Source: WJMD01 sp964596015 (lineage in GTDB: Bacteria > Joyebacterota > Joyebacteria > Joyebacterales > Joyebacteraceae). Taken from it: a DNA stretch of 64,000 nucleotides. The notes under the pieces are model-generated. The model was not told where the DNA came from, did not search any database, and worked only from the letters and a program-made list of their open reading frames with translations. Every line of letters starts with the position of its first letter. Positions within the stretch are counted from its first letter, which is position 1. Below, piece after piece: positions 43,155 to 52,290 of the stretch. The stretch is taken from NCBI GenBank assembly GCA_964596015.1, contig CAZQSB010000011.1, forward strand, positions 9,656 to 73,655. The letters are read 5' to 3'. Made by a program: the position numbers and the translations under genes.

Positions 43155-45608
43155 GTGAAGAGAAGTCTCAACGAGTGGGTACGCGGCATCGCCGAGAGGA
43201 TCGAGACCCTCGACATCGGGCTCGGTCGCTGGCTGCTCTTCCTCGCCTCGATCATCATCCTCAGGCACTTCCTCGAGCAGGTCTCCGGCCAGCAGAAGAC
43301 GCTCTACTTTCTGTCGTACTTCCTGCACTATCCGCTGGCATACGTTGCCCCGCTGCTTGCCCTCGCCGTCGTCCTCGCGTTCCTCTCGCGCGAGCGGATC
43401 GAGCGGGTGACGCGGCTGATGCTCTTCGCGTGGCTCCTGACACTCCTCCCGCCGGTCCTCGACCTGCTGGTCCCGACGGCCGGCGACGCGCCCGAGCTCA
43501 TCGGCTATCTCATTCCCAAGGACGGCTCCATCGGAAGGGCCTTCCTCAACCTGATGAACCCGGCGTACACGGACTTCCAGGGAACGACGGTCGGCATCCG
43601 TCTCGAAGCCGCCCTCGGCTGCCTTCTCGGCGCCTGGTACGTGTACCTCAAGACGAGGAATGCGCTCAGGAGCGTCGTGTCGATCTTCGTCATCTACATC
43701 ACGATGTTCTTCTTCTTCGCCCTCCCGCCCATCACGGTCTCCGTGGTCAACCTCTTCGGCGGCCGGATGGAGAACGTCTACCAACTCTTCTTCGGACGGG
43801 CCGACATCCACAGGGCGTTCGCCAACGTCACTCCGTTCGCGCTCTCGGACCTCTCGAACTCACTCATCGACCTCTTCGTGATCGTCCCGGTGCTCATGCT
43901 CTGGTACAGACTGCACGACCCCGTCAGATTCCGGGCCTCCGCCCGGGAACTGGACATCGTGGCCGCGGTCTCGATGCCGCTCGTGACGTTCGCCGGCCTC
44001 GTGTTCGGCGCGCGCATGCTCATGGGGGTGGACGGGTTGCTGTCGGTCTCACATCCGTTCGACGCCATCTCGATCATCGGCCTGCTGGCTGCCTCGTGTG
44101 CCACCGGGTTGACCGTGTCGTCCCTGAGACGCCTGACGGGGATTCCGACGGGAGAGCCGGGCAGAAAGCGCCCGCTTCTCGTATCGGTCTTTCTCTTCTC
44201 GCTGGCTTCGCTCTTCGCGCTCACCGTCAGCTACGTCGCCCTCACGTACGTGCTCGGGGTCCTGGCGGTCTTCTACTTCTACTACGCCCCGCCGTTCGAG
44301 CTTCGCCGGTTCACACCTCTCGCCGAGGTCATGGTCGCGAGCGCCTTCTTCTTCGCTTTCCTTCTGGGTTACGGCGGCTACGCGGGCGGCGCGGCGGCCC
44401 TGTGGACACCCAGGAGCCTCGTCGTCGTTGCGCTCGCCTCGGGAACGCTGGCGCTCATGGCGCGCGGGGTCTGGGAGAATCCCGCGACGTACGGTTTCGG
44501 GTGGAACCTCGGTTCGCTCGGCGACCGCGCCGCGCGCCGCGTCGGGGGACTCTGTGTCCTCGCGGCGGCCGCCCTGCCGGGGCTCGTGCTCGGGCAGGTC
44601 CCGCTCCTCGTGGCCGGCCTCATCGGAGGAGCGGTCGGACTCGTCCTGACGCTGCTCGTCGGAAGGCGGTTCCTGCCGGTGGCGCTCCTCGCGGTCGGGG
44701 CCGGCGTCCTGATCGCGTTCCACGCCCTGGGACTTGCGACACTTCCGCGCCTGAGGCAGGAGCTCGACGAGACGAGCTTCGCGGAGGTCACGCGCTCGTC
44801 GGGCAGCTTTGAGATGGTGGACGAGAACCTCCCTCCGGAACAGCGGGGAGAGCTCACCGAGGGCATCCGGCGCTTCCGCGCAGGAGACTTCGAGGGGGCG
44901 ATCGAGTCGTTCAGACGGGCCATCGAGGTCGACCCTGAGTATGGTCCCGCCTACGTCAGCCTCGGCACGGCCTACATGAGGCTCGACCGGCTCTCCGAGG
45001 CCGCTCGGACCTTTCGGAGAGCGATCGACGTCGATCCGGACGACGCGAGCGCGTACGTCGGACTGGGGCAGACCCTGAAGCTCCAGAGCGCGCCCGACGA
45101 GGCCATCGAAGCGCTCGAGACGGCGCTCGAGCTCGAACCGGGGAACGCGGACGCGACCTACACGCTCGCGCTCATCTATCTCGATACGGGCGACCTCGAC
45201 CAGGAGCAGGAGTACCTCGAGCGCACCGTGGAGCTGGAACCCAGGAACAGCCTCGCTCAGTCGAGGCTCGCCGACATCTACCTCGCCCAGGAGCGCTATC
45301 CGGAGGCCGTACGGGCCCTCCGCGCGGCCCTCACGGGACGTCAGCCGGTCGAACACGTGCACACTCGTCTGGCTCAGGCCTACTACAAGATGGGCGATGT
45401 CGAGAGAGCCGAGAACGAGCTCCGGAAGGAGATCATCATCTCGCCGAGGTCCCCGTCGCCTCACGCGAACCTCGCGAGCCTTCTGCATGAGACCGGGCGT
45501 GTCGACGAGGCGATCCGTGAAATGGAGAAAGCCATCGAACTGACGGAGCGCGAGAGGCTCCGGGCGGTCTTCGAGGAAGAGCTTGAGAGAATGCGCGCCG
45601 GGAGATAG
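43155..45608 (+). CDS. Polytopic membrane protein with C-terminal TPR repeats
   Basis: Protein of 817 aa. About residues 20-540 contain some 12-14 hydrophobic helices; the rest (about 585-810) is a run of at least six TPR units (for example AYVSLGTAYMRLDRLSEAARTFRRAI, AYVGLGQTLKLQSAPDEAIEALETAL). The architecture resembles membrane-TPR proteins that assemble envelope or glycan machinery, but I cannot name a family. GTG 43155 has GGAGG just upstream and begins a sensible N-terminus; an earlier in-frame GTG at 43080 would add a basic, non-conserved-looking leader. It ends in a shared bidirectional hairpin. Confidence 0.8.
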   Translation: MKRSLNEWVRGIAERIETLDIGLGRWLLFLASIIILRHFLEQVSGQQKTLYFLSYFLHYPLAYVAPLLALAVVLAFLSRERIERVTRLMLFAWLLTLLPPVLDLLVPTAGDAPELIGYLIPKDGSIGRAFLNLMNPAYTDFQGTTVGIRLEAALGCLLGAWYVYLKTRNALRSVVSIFVIYITMFFFFALPPITVSVVNLFGGRMENVYQLFFGRADIHRAFANVTPFALSDLSNSLIDLFVIVPVLMLWYRLHDPVRFRASARELDIVAAVSMPLVTFAGLVFGARMLMGVDGLLSVSHPFDAISIIGLLAASCATGLTVSSLRRLTGIPTGEPGRKRPLLVSVFLFSLASLFALTVSYVALTYVLGVLAVFYFYYAPPFELRRFTPLAEVMVASAFFFAFLLGYGGYAGGAAALWTPRSLVVVALASGTLALMARGVWENPATYGFGWNLGSLGDRAARRVGGLCVLAAAALPGLVLGQVPLLVAGLIGGAVGLVLTLLVGRRFLPVALLAVGAGVLIAFHALGLATLPRLRQELDETSFAEVTRSSGSFEMVDENLPPEQRGELTEGIRRFRAGDFEGAIESFRRAIEVDPEYGPAYVSLGTAYMRLDRLSEAARTFRRAIDVDPDDASAYVGLGQTLKLQSAPDEAIEALETALELEPGNADATYTLALIYLDTGDLDQEQEYLERTVELEPRNSLAQSRLADIYLAQERYPEAVRALRAALTGRQPVEHVHTRLAQAYYKMGDVERAENELRKEIIISPRSPSPHANLASLLHETGRVDEAIREMEKAIELTERERLRAVFEEELERMRAGR

Positions 45609-45630
45609 GCGGCGCGCAGCGAAAGTGAAG

Positions 45631-45687
45631 GACGCCCCGTCGCGGTCCTGGAGCCTCGTCGGTTCCGGAGGGACGCGGCGGGGCGCC
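45631..45687. terminator. Bidirectional stem-loop between convergent genes
   Basis: 45631-45648 pairs imperfectly with 45670-45687 (about 14 of 18 positions), between the TPR gene stop and the universal stress gene stop. Convergent position supports a two-way terminator, though T-runs are absent. Confidence 0.5.
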
Positions 45688-45704
45688 TGTCGTTCGGGAG
45701 CTTC

Positions 45705-46184
45705 TTACTCCAGCCCGTTGTCCTCGTCGTGGACCAGCACCTCGCACGGCGCGCTGGCCTCGAGCTCCCTCACGGCGGACCCCTCCACGAGGCGCGCGAT
45801 GACCGTTCGCTCTCTCCTCGAAACGAAGATGGCCTCCGGGTGCTCGCGGTCGGCCGCCGCCAGCGACTTCGTCAGAAAGTCGCCGATCACGAGCTCCGAT
45901 CTGTAGGGAATCCCGAGCTCCCCGGCCCGCTCCCCGATCCGCTCGAGCTGCTCCCGTCCCTGCAGCTCGTGCTCATGTCGCATCGCCTTCATGAACTCGT
46001 CGCTCGGAGCGTCTCCGAGGAACCCCATGTCGTGGATCCGCTTCCTGAGGTTCTCGCTGATCGTCGTGTCGAGGATGAAGTAGGCGACGAGCTCGGCGTT
46101 CGATTCCGCCGCCTGGTCAAGCGCCTCGTCGACGCAGGACGAGGAGACGCGGGCCGGCGAGAGCAGCAGGAGCATGCGTTTCAC
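45705..46184 (-). CDS. Universal stress protein (UspA family)
   Basis: UspA-like protein of 159 aa. The N-terminal strand MLLLLSPARVSSSCVDEAL and the C-terminal DREHPEAIFVSRRERTVIARLVEGSAVRELEASAPCEVLVH match the family; the ATP-binding G-x2-G-x9-G(S/T) is degenerate (here SRRERT..GSAV), so it may be a non-ATP-binding Usp. GTG 46184 forms a GTGA overlap with the transporter stop and has GGGGG upstream. It is coupled to the DASS transporter, a frequent association of Usp domains with transporters. Confidence 0.8.
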   Translation of the reverse strand: MKRMLLLLSPARVSSSCVDEALDQAAESNAELVAYFILDTTISENLRKRIHDMGFLGDAPSDEFMKAMRHEHELQGREQLERIGERAGELGIPYRSELVIGDFLTKSLAAADREHPEAIFVSRRERTVIARLVEGSAVRELEASAPCEVLVHDEDNGLE

Positions 46185-47584
46185 GGCGTTCCCCCAGTCG
46201 AGATGACGATTCCCAGCAGCGGCCAGTAGACGCGGGCGACGAGGGCGAGCAGAGCGATGGCGGCCAGTTTCAGGACCGCGCCGAGGATGACCGAGTCGCG
46301 TAGCCTGTAGTATCCCGCCGAGTAGGCGATGGCGTTGGGCGGCGTTCCCATCGGCAGCGCGAACGCGAGGCCCGCCGGAACGGCGACCGCGAAGACGACG
46401 GGGATGGGCGCGAGCCCGCTCCCCTCCGCGATGCCGAAGGCGATGGGCAGGAAGAGAGCCACGGCGGCGACGTTGCTGATCGCCTCGGTCAGGATCGTCG
46501 CGGCGACTGCGAAGACGAGGAACATCATGAACGGCGGCAGACCGGAGAGCCTCTGCACGGCCACCTCGGCGATCCAGGCCGCGCCGCCCGATTCGTGGAG
46601 GGCGGTCGCGATCGCGATGGCGCCTCCGTACATGAGAATGACGCCCCAGTTGACGTACTCCTCGACGCTCTGCCAGTCGATGAGATCGAAGACGAAGAGC
46701 GACACCGCCGCGAGCAGCGAGATCGAAGCGAGCCCCATGTTCTGACCGGCCACGATCCACGCCGCGATGGTCAGGACCATGATGGCGGCGACGCCCTTCT
46801 CCCTCAACGAGAGCGACCCGAGCGATCTGGCTTTCTGGTCGAGGACCCGCGAGGCCTCCGACACGTCGGTGACCTCGATCCGGCACGCCCGGCTCAGGAC
46901 GAAGTAGCCCACGCCCATCAGCACGATCGCGAACGGCGCGACGGCGACCATCCACTGGAGGAATCCGATCGACTGATCGTAGTGCTCCTGCAGGATGCCG
47001 AGCGCCAGCGGGTTTCGGGCGCCGCCGAGGAAGGTGGCCACGCCGCCGATGACGGCGCCCCACGCCAGGGCCAGAAGCAGGGCGCGGCCGTACCCGCTGC
47101 GCATCGGTCGCAGTTCGAGAGCGTGGACGATCTCGAGAACGATGGGAAACAGGAGCGCGGCGACCGCGTGCGCGGGCATGAGGAATGCCAGAAGACCGCC
47201 CGAGAAGATGACGCCCGCGAGGAGCTGTCCGGGACTTCCGCCGAAGCGCCTGAGGAAAGCGAGCGCCAGCCTCGTTGAGAGACCCGAGCGCATCATCGCG
47301 GCCGCAAGGATGAACGCACCGAGAATGAAGAAGACGACAGGGCTTCCGAAGAGCGCGAACGACCGCGACGCGGGGATGACCCGGAGCGTCGGAAGAAGGA
47401 CGATGGCGAAGAGACTGGTTACCGAAAGCGGCAGCGCGTTCCCGACCCACAGCACGAAGCAGAGGCCGAAGATGGCGATGGCGTTCTGACCCTCGCGCGT
47501 GAGGCCCGAGGGCGTCGGCGCGAGGATGATGCCCGCGCAGACCACCGCCGCGATCAGAATGCTCAGAACCCTGCGTCGCTTCAA
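46181..47584 (-). CDS. DASS/SLC13-family anion symporter
   Basis: Sodium-coupled carrier (467 aa, about 11-12 helices) for dicarboxylates, sulfate or related anions. The family motifs are the first SNT-like loop NPLALGILQ region (FLGGARNPLALG) and the second, TEAISNVAAVALFLPIAF, followed by LPMGTPPNAIAYSAG, which is highly diagnostic. In the first motif the usual Ser-Asn-Thr is replaced by AHAV in LMPAHAVAALLFP, which may change the substrate. It is followed by a coupled Usp gene. Confidence 0.92.
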   Translation of the reverse strand: MKRRRVLSILIAAVVCAGIILAPTPSGLTREGQNAIAIFGLCFVLWVGNALPLSVTSLFAIVLLPTLRVIPASRSFALFGSPVVFFILGAFILAAAMMRSGLSTRLALAFLRRFGGSPGQLLAGVIFSGGLLAFLMPAHAVAALLFPIVLEIVHALELRPMRSGYGRALLLALAWGAVIGGVATFLGGARNPLALGILQEHYDQSIGFLQWMVAVAPFAIVLMGVGYFVLSRACRIEVTDVSEASRVLDQKARSLGSLSLREKGVAAIMVLTIAAWIVAGQNMGLASISLLAAVSLFVFDLIDWQSVEEYVNWGVILMYGGAIAIATALHESGGAAWIAEVAVQRLSGLPPFMMFLVFAVAATILTEAISNVAAVALFLPIAFGIAEGSGLAPIPVVFAVAVPAGLAFALPMGTPPNAIAYSAGYYRLRDSVILGAVLKLAAIALLALVARVYWPLLGIVISTGGTP

Positions 47585-47632
47585 AGGATACGGACGCCTT
47601 TCGAAGAGAGGCCCTCTCCCCCGATCGGAGGC

Positions 47633-47662
47633 ATGATGTCACCGAGGAACTCGTCGTGTCAA
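47633..47662 (-). promoter_or_regulatory. Promoter for the DASS transporter-Usp operon
   Basis: Minus strand TTGACA (47657-47662), an 18-nt spacer and CATCAT (47633-47638), about 50 nt before the start. Perfect -35; -10 4/6. Confidence 0.45.
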
Positions 47663-47681
47663 GGGCGGTCGCGAAACGGTA

Positions 47682-47707
47682 CGGGGCGGCCCCGAGAGGC
47701 CGCCCCG
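47682..47707 (-). terminator. 10-bp stem-loop downstream of the M14 peptidase operon
   Basis: CGGGGCGGCC (682-691) pairs perfectly with 698-707 around a 6-nt loop, 28 nt after the peptidase stop. The minus transcript then reads TACCGTTTCG, only mildly U-rich. Confidence 0.55.
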
Positions 47708-47735
47708 ATGATGGTTGCCAGAAACGTTCCGGAAG

Positions 47736-50063
47736 CTACTTCAGAAGCACGAGCTTCGACGAGGCCTGTCCGGCGGCGGTCTCGAGTCTCGCGAAGTAGA
47801 CGCCTCCTGCAACGGCGTGTCCGGAGTCGTCGACGCCGTTCCACGTCGCGTGGAACTCGCCTGTCGTCATGGCGCCGTCGTCAACGAGGTTCCGCACGAG
47901 CCTGCCGGCGACATCATAGATGCGAAGCGCCACGGGTCCGTCCTCGGGAACCGAGTAGGCGATGCTCGTGACGGGGTTGAAAGGATTGGGATGGTTCGAC
48001 ACGCGCGCGCGCAGCACGAGCGGCTCGTCGTCGACCCCCGTGAGCGACGGGTCGCCGTAGACCTGAACGTCGTCGACGTACCATCCATCGTTCGTGATCC
48101 AGCCGTCGGAATCGAGCGTGAAGCGGACCAGGAAACCGCTCGTCCCGGCCCAGGACGAGACGTCGACCTCCTGCTCGACCCACGCGCTCTGGAGTCCGTC
48201 GAACGACGCGACCTGGAACCAGCTCGAGCCGCCGTCCGGGCTCACCTCGACGTAGCAGTGGTCGTACCCGGCCTCCGTGTGGTAGCGGTGCCAGAACGCC
48301 AGCGTCGCCTCGGAGTGCCCGGTCAGATCGATCGGAGCGGCCAGGGTCGTGACGGTGAAGGCATGGTTGCCGTACTCGCCGCCGGGGCTGTCGGTCATCG
48401 AGTGCGTCGGGCTCATGGCCGAGGACGTGGTGGTGGCCCACGACCCGTTCCAGCTTGAGAGCCCGTCCTCGAAATCGTCGTAGAAGAGAGGCGTCAGGAG
48501 CGAGAAGTTCTCGGTCGTCGTCGTGTTGTCGACGACCGCGACGTCGGCCCGCTCTTCGGAGCGGTAGCCGGGGGCGCTCGCACGGACCGAGTGCGTTCCC
48601 GCCGGCACGTAGGGGATCTCGTAGTAGCCGGTCGCGGAGTCGGAGACGGTCGAGTAGCCCGAGAGGTCGGTGAGCTCCACCGTCGCTGCGATCGGGTTCG
48701 TCGCCTGGTCGGTCACGTAGCCGGCGACCGTGCCCCGCGGCGGCGGCTCCATCGCGAAGTCAACGACGACGAACGTGTCGAGACCCGCCGACACGTTGTA
48801 GACTGTCTCGGTGGGGTACCCCTCGACGGCGCACTGCACCGTGTAGGTCCCCGCCTCAACCATCCGATGGTAGTCGCCCACGTCCGGGTCGGTATAGACG
48901 TCCCTGCCGATCTCGGGGATCGAGATCGTCCCGTAGAGCGGCTCGCCCGTCTCGCCGTCCGTGACGAGACCACGGATGCCTCTGCCCGACATGCGCGCCT
49001 GATAGAGCATCGCGGGGATATTGTCCGCGACGATGGGGTCGATCGAGGACTCCGGGGGGTCCTTCGTGACCGACACCTCGATGGTCGTGTCGATCTCGCC
49101 GCGCTGATCGTAGCACCAGTCCTGGCAGCTCCCGTGCACGATGTACCAGTCGGCGCCGTTCGTCACGGGCAGACCGCTGTACGAGCTGTAGCCCTCGGAG
49201 AGCGTGATGAGCATCGGCTCGTCCGGAGTGGCCGCGTAGGTGTAGTCCCAGAGGTAGTTGACGTAGACGGCGCCCGAATGGAACGTGAGCGACGTGACCG
49301 GGTTCATCCGCTCGTTGAACGCCGCGAGCGCCTGATGTTCCGGCTGTGCCATGGCCGAGCCGGCGTTGCAGCCGCACGGGCAGAGGTATCCCCTGTTGAG
49401 GTCGACACCGTTCCCGTTGTACCGCGAGCCGCTCGTGTGGCCGTCCGGATTGAACATCGGGACGATCCAGATCTCGCGCTCGTCGACGAGCCACGTGACC
49501 TGGGGGTCGGTCCCGTAGTTCGTCAGAAGATGGTCGATCATGTAGTAGCACACCTCGACGCTGATGGTCTCGTCGCCGTGGTGCGCGCCGATCCACTGGA
49601 TCTCCGGCTCGAACTCCTCGACTCCCGGATTGTCCGTGATCTTCATGGCCCATATCTCGCGGCCGTAGACGCTCTCCCCGATCGAGATGAGCTCGGTGAT
49701 GGAGGGATAGGCCGACGCCCAGGCCGCCATGTCGGTCGTGAGTTCGCTGTAGCTGTGATACTCACCGCGGTCCTCGAGACGCAGCGACCGGACCTGATCG
49801 ACCATCCGCTCGACGACGATACGGGGGATGTAGCCGTTGGCCCGGAGCACGTCCATCTCGGAGGGCGTCGCCGCGATCTCCGCGACGCCGTCCCTCACGT
49901 CCATGATGTCCATGCCGAGCCGGTCCAGGCGCCGCACTTCGGCGCGCGAACGAACGTCGACCTCGACAACGGCCGCGTCGTCTCTCGGATAGGCTTGAGC
50001 GGCCGACGGCAGAAGAAGAGCCGCCGCCAGCAGAAGGCCCAGAAGCCGTGGAACATGTCGCAT
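47736..50063 (-). CDS. Secreted M14 zinc carboxypeptidase with C-terminal FlgD/type IX-like domain
   Basis: Exported protein of 775 aa. Signal peptide MRHVPRLLGLLLAAALLLPSAAQA. A propeptide-like region precedes the M14 domain: zinc ligands in GAHHGDETISVEV (HxxE) and a His in LTFHSGAVYVNYLWD, substrate-binding NGVDLNRGY, and catalytic Glu in TIEVSVTKDPP. Two carboxypeptidase-regulatory-like beta sandwiches follow (GLVTDGETGEPLYG and GYVTDQATNPIAATVEL), then a jelly-roll (FYDDFEDGLSSWNG..WYVDDVQVYG). The C-terminus carries NHPNPFNPVTSI and ends SSKLVLLK, a FlgD-Ig/T9SS sorting-like domain. ATG 50063 is given; ATG 50072 is also possible. It digests peptides outside the cell. Confidence 0.9.
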   Translation of the reverse strand: MRHVPRLLGLLLAAALLLPSAAQAYPRDDAAVVEVDVRSRAEVRRLDRLGMDIMDVRDGVAEIAATPSEMDVLRANGYIPRIVVERMVDQVRSLRLEDRGEYHSYSELTTDMAAWASAYPSITELISIGESVYGREIWAMKITDNPGVEEFEPEIQWIGAHHGDETISVEVCYYMIDHLLTNYGTDPQVTWLVDEREIWIVPMFNPDGHTSGSRYNGNGVDLNRGYLCPCGCNAGSAMAQPEHQALAAFNERMNPVTSLTFHSGAVYVNYLWDYTYAATPDEPMLITLSEGYSSYSGLPVTNGADWYIVHGSCQDWCYDQRGEIDTTIEVSVTKDPPESSIDPIVADNIPAMLYQARMSGRGIRGLVTDGETGEPLYGTISIPEIGRDVYTDPDVGDYHRMVEAGTYTVQCAVEGYPTETVYNVSAGLDTFVVVDFAMEPPPRGTVAGYVTDQATNPIAATVELTDLSGYSTVSDSATGYYEIPYVPAGTHSVRASAPGYRSEERADVAVVDNTTTTENFSLLTPLFYDDFEDGLSSWNGSWATTTSSAMSPTHSMTDSPGGEYGNHAFTVTTLAAPIDLTGHSEATLAFWHRYHTEAGYDHCYVEVSPDGGSSWFQVASFDGLQSAWVEQEVDVSSWAGTSGFLVRFTLDSDGWITNDGWYVDDVQVYGDPSLTGVDDEPLVLRARVSNHPNPFNPVTSIAYSVPEDGPVALRIYDVAGRLVRNLVDDGAMTTGEFHATWNGVDDSGHAVAGGVYFARLETAAGQASSKLVLLK

Positions 50064-50099
50064 CGAACGCATCCCTTCCGTCTGGGCGTCCACCCGGAA

Positions 50100-50140
50100 C
50101 GCGGACCCGGGCGCCCCCGAGGGAGCACCCGGGCCTCGTT
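50100..50140 (-). other. GC-rich inverted repeat between Omp28-type and M14 genes
   Basis: On the minus strand CCCGGG..CTCCC..GGGGG..CCCGGG can pair over about 11 bp, 40 nt before the peptidase. No T-run. It may allow differential expression of the two genes. The exact limits are approximate. Confidence 0.3.
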
Positions 50141-50155
50141 GACTTCGGGTCGGCG

Positions 50156-52177
50156 CTACTTGAGAAGCGTCATCTTGCCGGTTCGGGTCTCGCGTCCGGC
50201 CGTCAGACGCATGAAGTAGATGCCGGAGGAACAGCTCCGGCCGTTCTCGTCCCTGCCGTCCCACATGACGCTGTGCGGACCTGCTTCGAGTTCACCCGAG
50301 GCCAGGGTCCGGACCCGTCGCCCGGCCACGTTGTAGATCCCGAGCTCGACGCGGCCGGCGTCGGAGGGCACCGAGAACTCGATGGTCGTCACAGGATTGA
50401 ACGGGTTCGGGTGGTTCCGGCCGAGCGTGAGCCTCTGCAATCCGGGCAGAGGATCGTCGTCGACATCGGTCATCTGGAACCACGATATGATGCGGTCCAA
50501 CAGCGTCTTCTGGTTGTTCGGATCGGCCGTCGTGGTCTTGACCAGCTCGAACGGGAAGGAGGTGAAGACGGCCTTGTAGCCGTCCTCAACGCGAAGTCCG
50601 CGAGGCCCGCCCGACGCGTAGAAGATAGAGTCGGCGGGCGCGGTCGGGGTGAACCTGTCAGTAGCCCCCGGCACGAACGGACCGCCGAGAAGGCCGAGCA
50701 ACATCCCATCGGACACGATGTCGCCGGAGACCCCCGTCATGCTGAAGCCTCCAACGTCCGAGGCCCAGGAGTCGACGTGCAGATAGTCCGACGCGAACGT
50801 CGAGAGCGATGGCCGCGCGGACAGGTAGTTCATGCTGGCGAAGTAGAGATTCCCGCCCGCGTCCAGGTAGCTCATGAGGTCCTGCTCGTCCTCGGCCGTC
50901 ATGTCGAGTGCGTCGCCGTTGGCCGTCGTCCAGAGCACGGCCCAGTAAGAGGCGACCCGATCGCCGCCCGGTCGGCCGAGCGTGTGCGCGTCCCACACGT
51001 GTCCGGCGTATCCGGCGCTGTCGAGCGCGGCCTTCATCATCGCGCCGTACGTTTCGCTTCCGTCGTCCTCGACGACCAGGATGGACGGCTTTCCGACGAA
51101 GGTCGCGTAATACTCCTCTTCCAGGACCGTGTTGTCGCCGCTGCTTGTCCCGAAAAGCCGGGTAACCGCGAGACCGGGAACTGAACCGTTGTAGTCGTCC
51201 ACGTGAACGTCGAGCGTCTCGACCTCGCCTGGCGCCAGGACGAAACTGTGCTCACCGAAGTAGCACACGCCGGTCTCGTCGCAGTAGTTCGCGAACCAGT
51301 CCCACGAGGAGACGCCGTCGGGGATCTCGACGTTCTCGATGTTGAGCGTGATGGTGTCCAGCGCCGTGCCGGTGTTCTTGAGAACCGTCGTGAACACGCT
51401 GCCGCCCATGAGCGGGACCTCGGCCGCGTAGACATCGGTGATCAGGTCGAACTGGAACGGGTTCTCCATGATTCCGGCGCCGACGATCTCCTTGACCGTC
51501 GTGCGCTCGACGAAGACGACCAACTGCATCTCGGTGTGGTCCCACGCGCCGTCGACCGCGAAGTTCCGGGTCACGACCACGGAGTCTCCGGGAGACGAAA
51601 GCGCGATGGTCTCGACCGGCAGGTAGTCGCGCAGCGTGAAGTCGTAGTCCTTGCCGCCGTAGCTCATCCCGTTCTGAATGAGGGCGAACTGGGCGCGCAT
51701 GTCGTTGTAGGCGATCGACTCGGACGCCTTGATGGTCGCCTCGACCCAGCCGCTCGTCGGGCCGATGATGCCGACCGCGTCAATGGTCAGGGGGCTTGAG
51801 ACGCCGAGCCTGGTGTTCACGATGGGCCGGAAAGCGTCTGCCGTCGCCTCGGGAGAGCCGTACGAACCGACAACGTCCGTGACCCCGTCGAACTCGACGT
51901 GCGGCACTCCGCCGACTGCGTACCAGCTCGCGCGGCTCTCGGATTCGGACGTGCGCCACGGGTCGGCGCCGCCGACGTGGTTGTAGATCACGAGCAACTC
52001 GTCGTCCGTGAACTCGGTCTTGAGGATCTGGAGCGCCCCCGATGAGTCAGGGCAATAGCCGCACCACGTCCCGCCGAACATCTCAGCGAGAACGACGCGG
52101 TCTGCTGCCATGCCGTTGGCGGCGACTCCCATGAGGACGGCGCAGAGCACTGCCACGATCGCCGTTCGCTTCATCAT
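50156..52177 (-). CDS. Secreted thioredoxin-like/Omp28-like protein with C-terminal sorting domain
   Basis: Exported protein of 673 aa. Signal peptide MMKRTAIVAVLCAVLMGVAANGMA. An N-terminal thioredoxin-like region with an active-site CxxC (Trp38-Cys39-Gly-Tyr-Cys42) begins an Omp28-like domain (FTDDELLVIYNHVGGADPW, GVPHVEFDGVTDVVGSY). A central part of about residues 340-540 (ILVVEDDGSETYGAMMKAAL.., SYLDAGGNLYFAS) looks like a class-I glutamine-amidotransferase-like fold with no clear catalytic Cys. The C-terminus has NHPNPFNPVTTIEFSVP and ends TGKMTLLK. The gene sits in an operon of thiol-redox exported proteins; it may be an oxidoreductase or disulfide isomerase on the surface. Confidence 0.82.
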   Translation of the reverse strand: MMKRTAIVAVLCAVLMGVAANGMAADRVVLAEMFGGTWCGYCPDSSGALQILKTEFTDDELLVIYNHVGGADPWRTSESESRASWYAVGGVPHVEFDGVTDVVGSYGSPEATADAFRPIVNTRLGVSSPLTIDAVGIIGPTSGWVEATIKASESIAYNDMRAQFALIQNGMSYGGKDYDFTLRDYLPVETIALSSPGDSVVVTRNFAVDGAWDHTEMQLVVFVERTTVKEIVGAGIMENPFQFDLITDVYAAEVPLMGGSVFTTVLKNTGTALDTITLNIENVEIPDGVSSWDWFANYCDETGVCYFGEHSFVLAPGEVETLDVHVDDYNGSVPGLAVTRLFGTSSGDNTVLEEEYYATFVGKPSILVVEDDGSETYGAMMKAALDSAGYAGHVWDAHTLGRPGGDRVASYWAVLWTTANGDALDMTAEDEQDLMSYLDAGGNLYFASMNYLSARPSLSTFASDYLHVDSWASDVGGFSMTGVSGDIVSDGMLLGLLGGPFVPGATDRFTPTAPADSIFYASGGPRGLRVEDGYKAVFTSFPFELVKTTTADPNNQKTLLDRIISWFQMTDVDDDPLPGLQRLTLGRNHPNPFNPVTTIEFSVPSDAGRVELGIYNVAGRRVRTLASGELEAGPHSVMWDGRDENGRSCSSGIYFMRLTAGRETRTGKMTLLK

Positions 52178-52290
52178 GCTGCTCTCCTTTCGCGGCGATT
52201 CCGCTTCTTCCCTGTGAGGCCCCTGTCGCCGTGCTCTCTGTGGAGACAGTGTTCCTGCTTCTCTCCCTGTTCTAACTCCTCCGGATCGTT

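Noticed and set aside
45705..47642. A 645-codon frame for the universal stress protein
   Set aside because: All but the last ~160 codons lie out of frame inside the DASS transporter gene and are Arg/Pro-rich; the UspA-like part starts at 46184.
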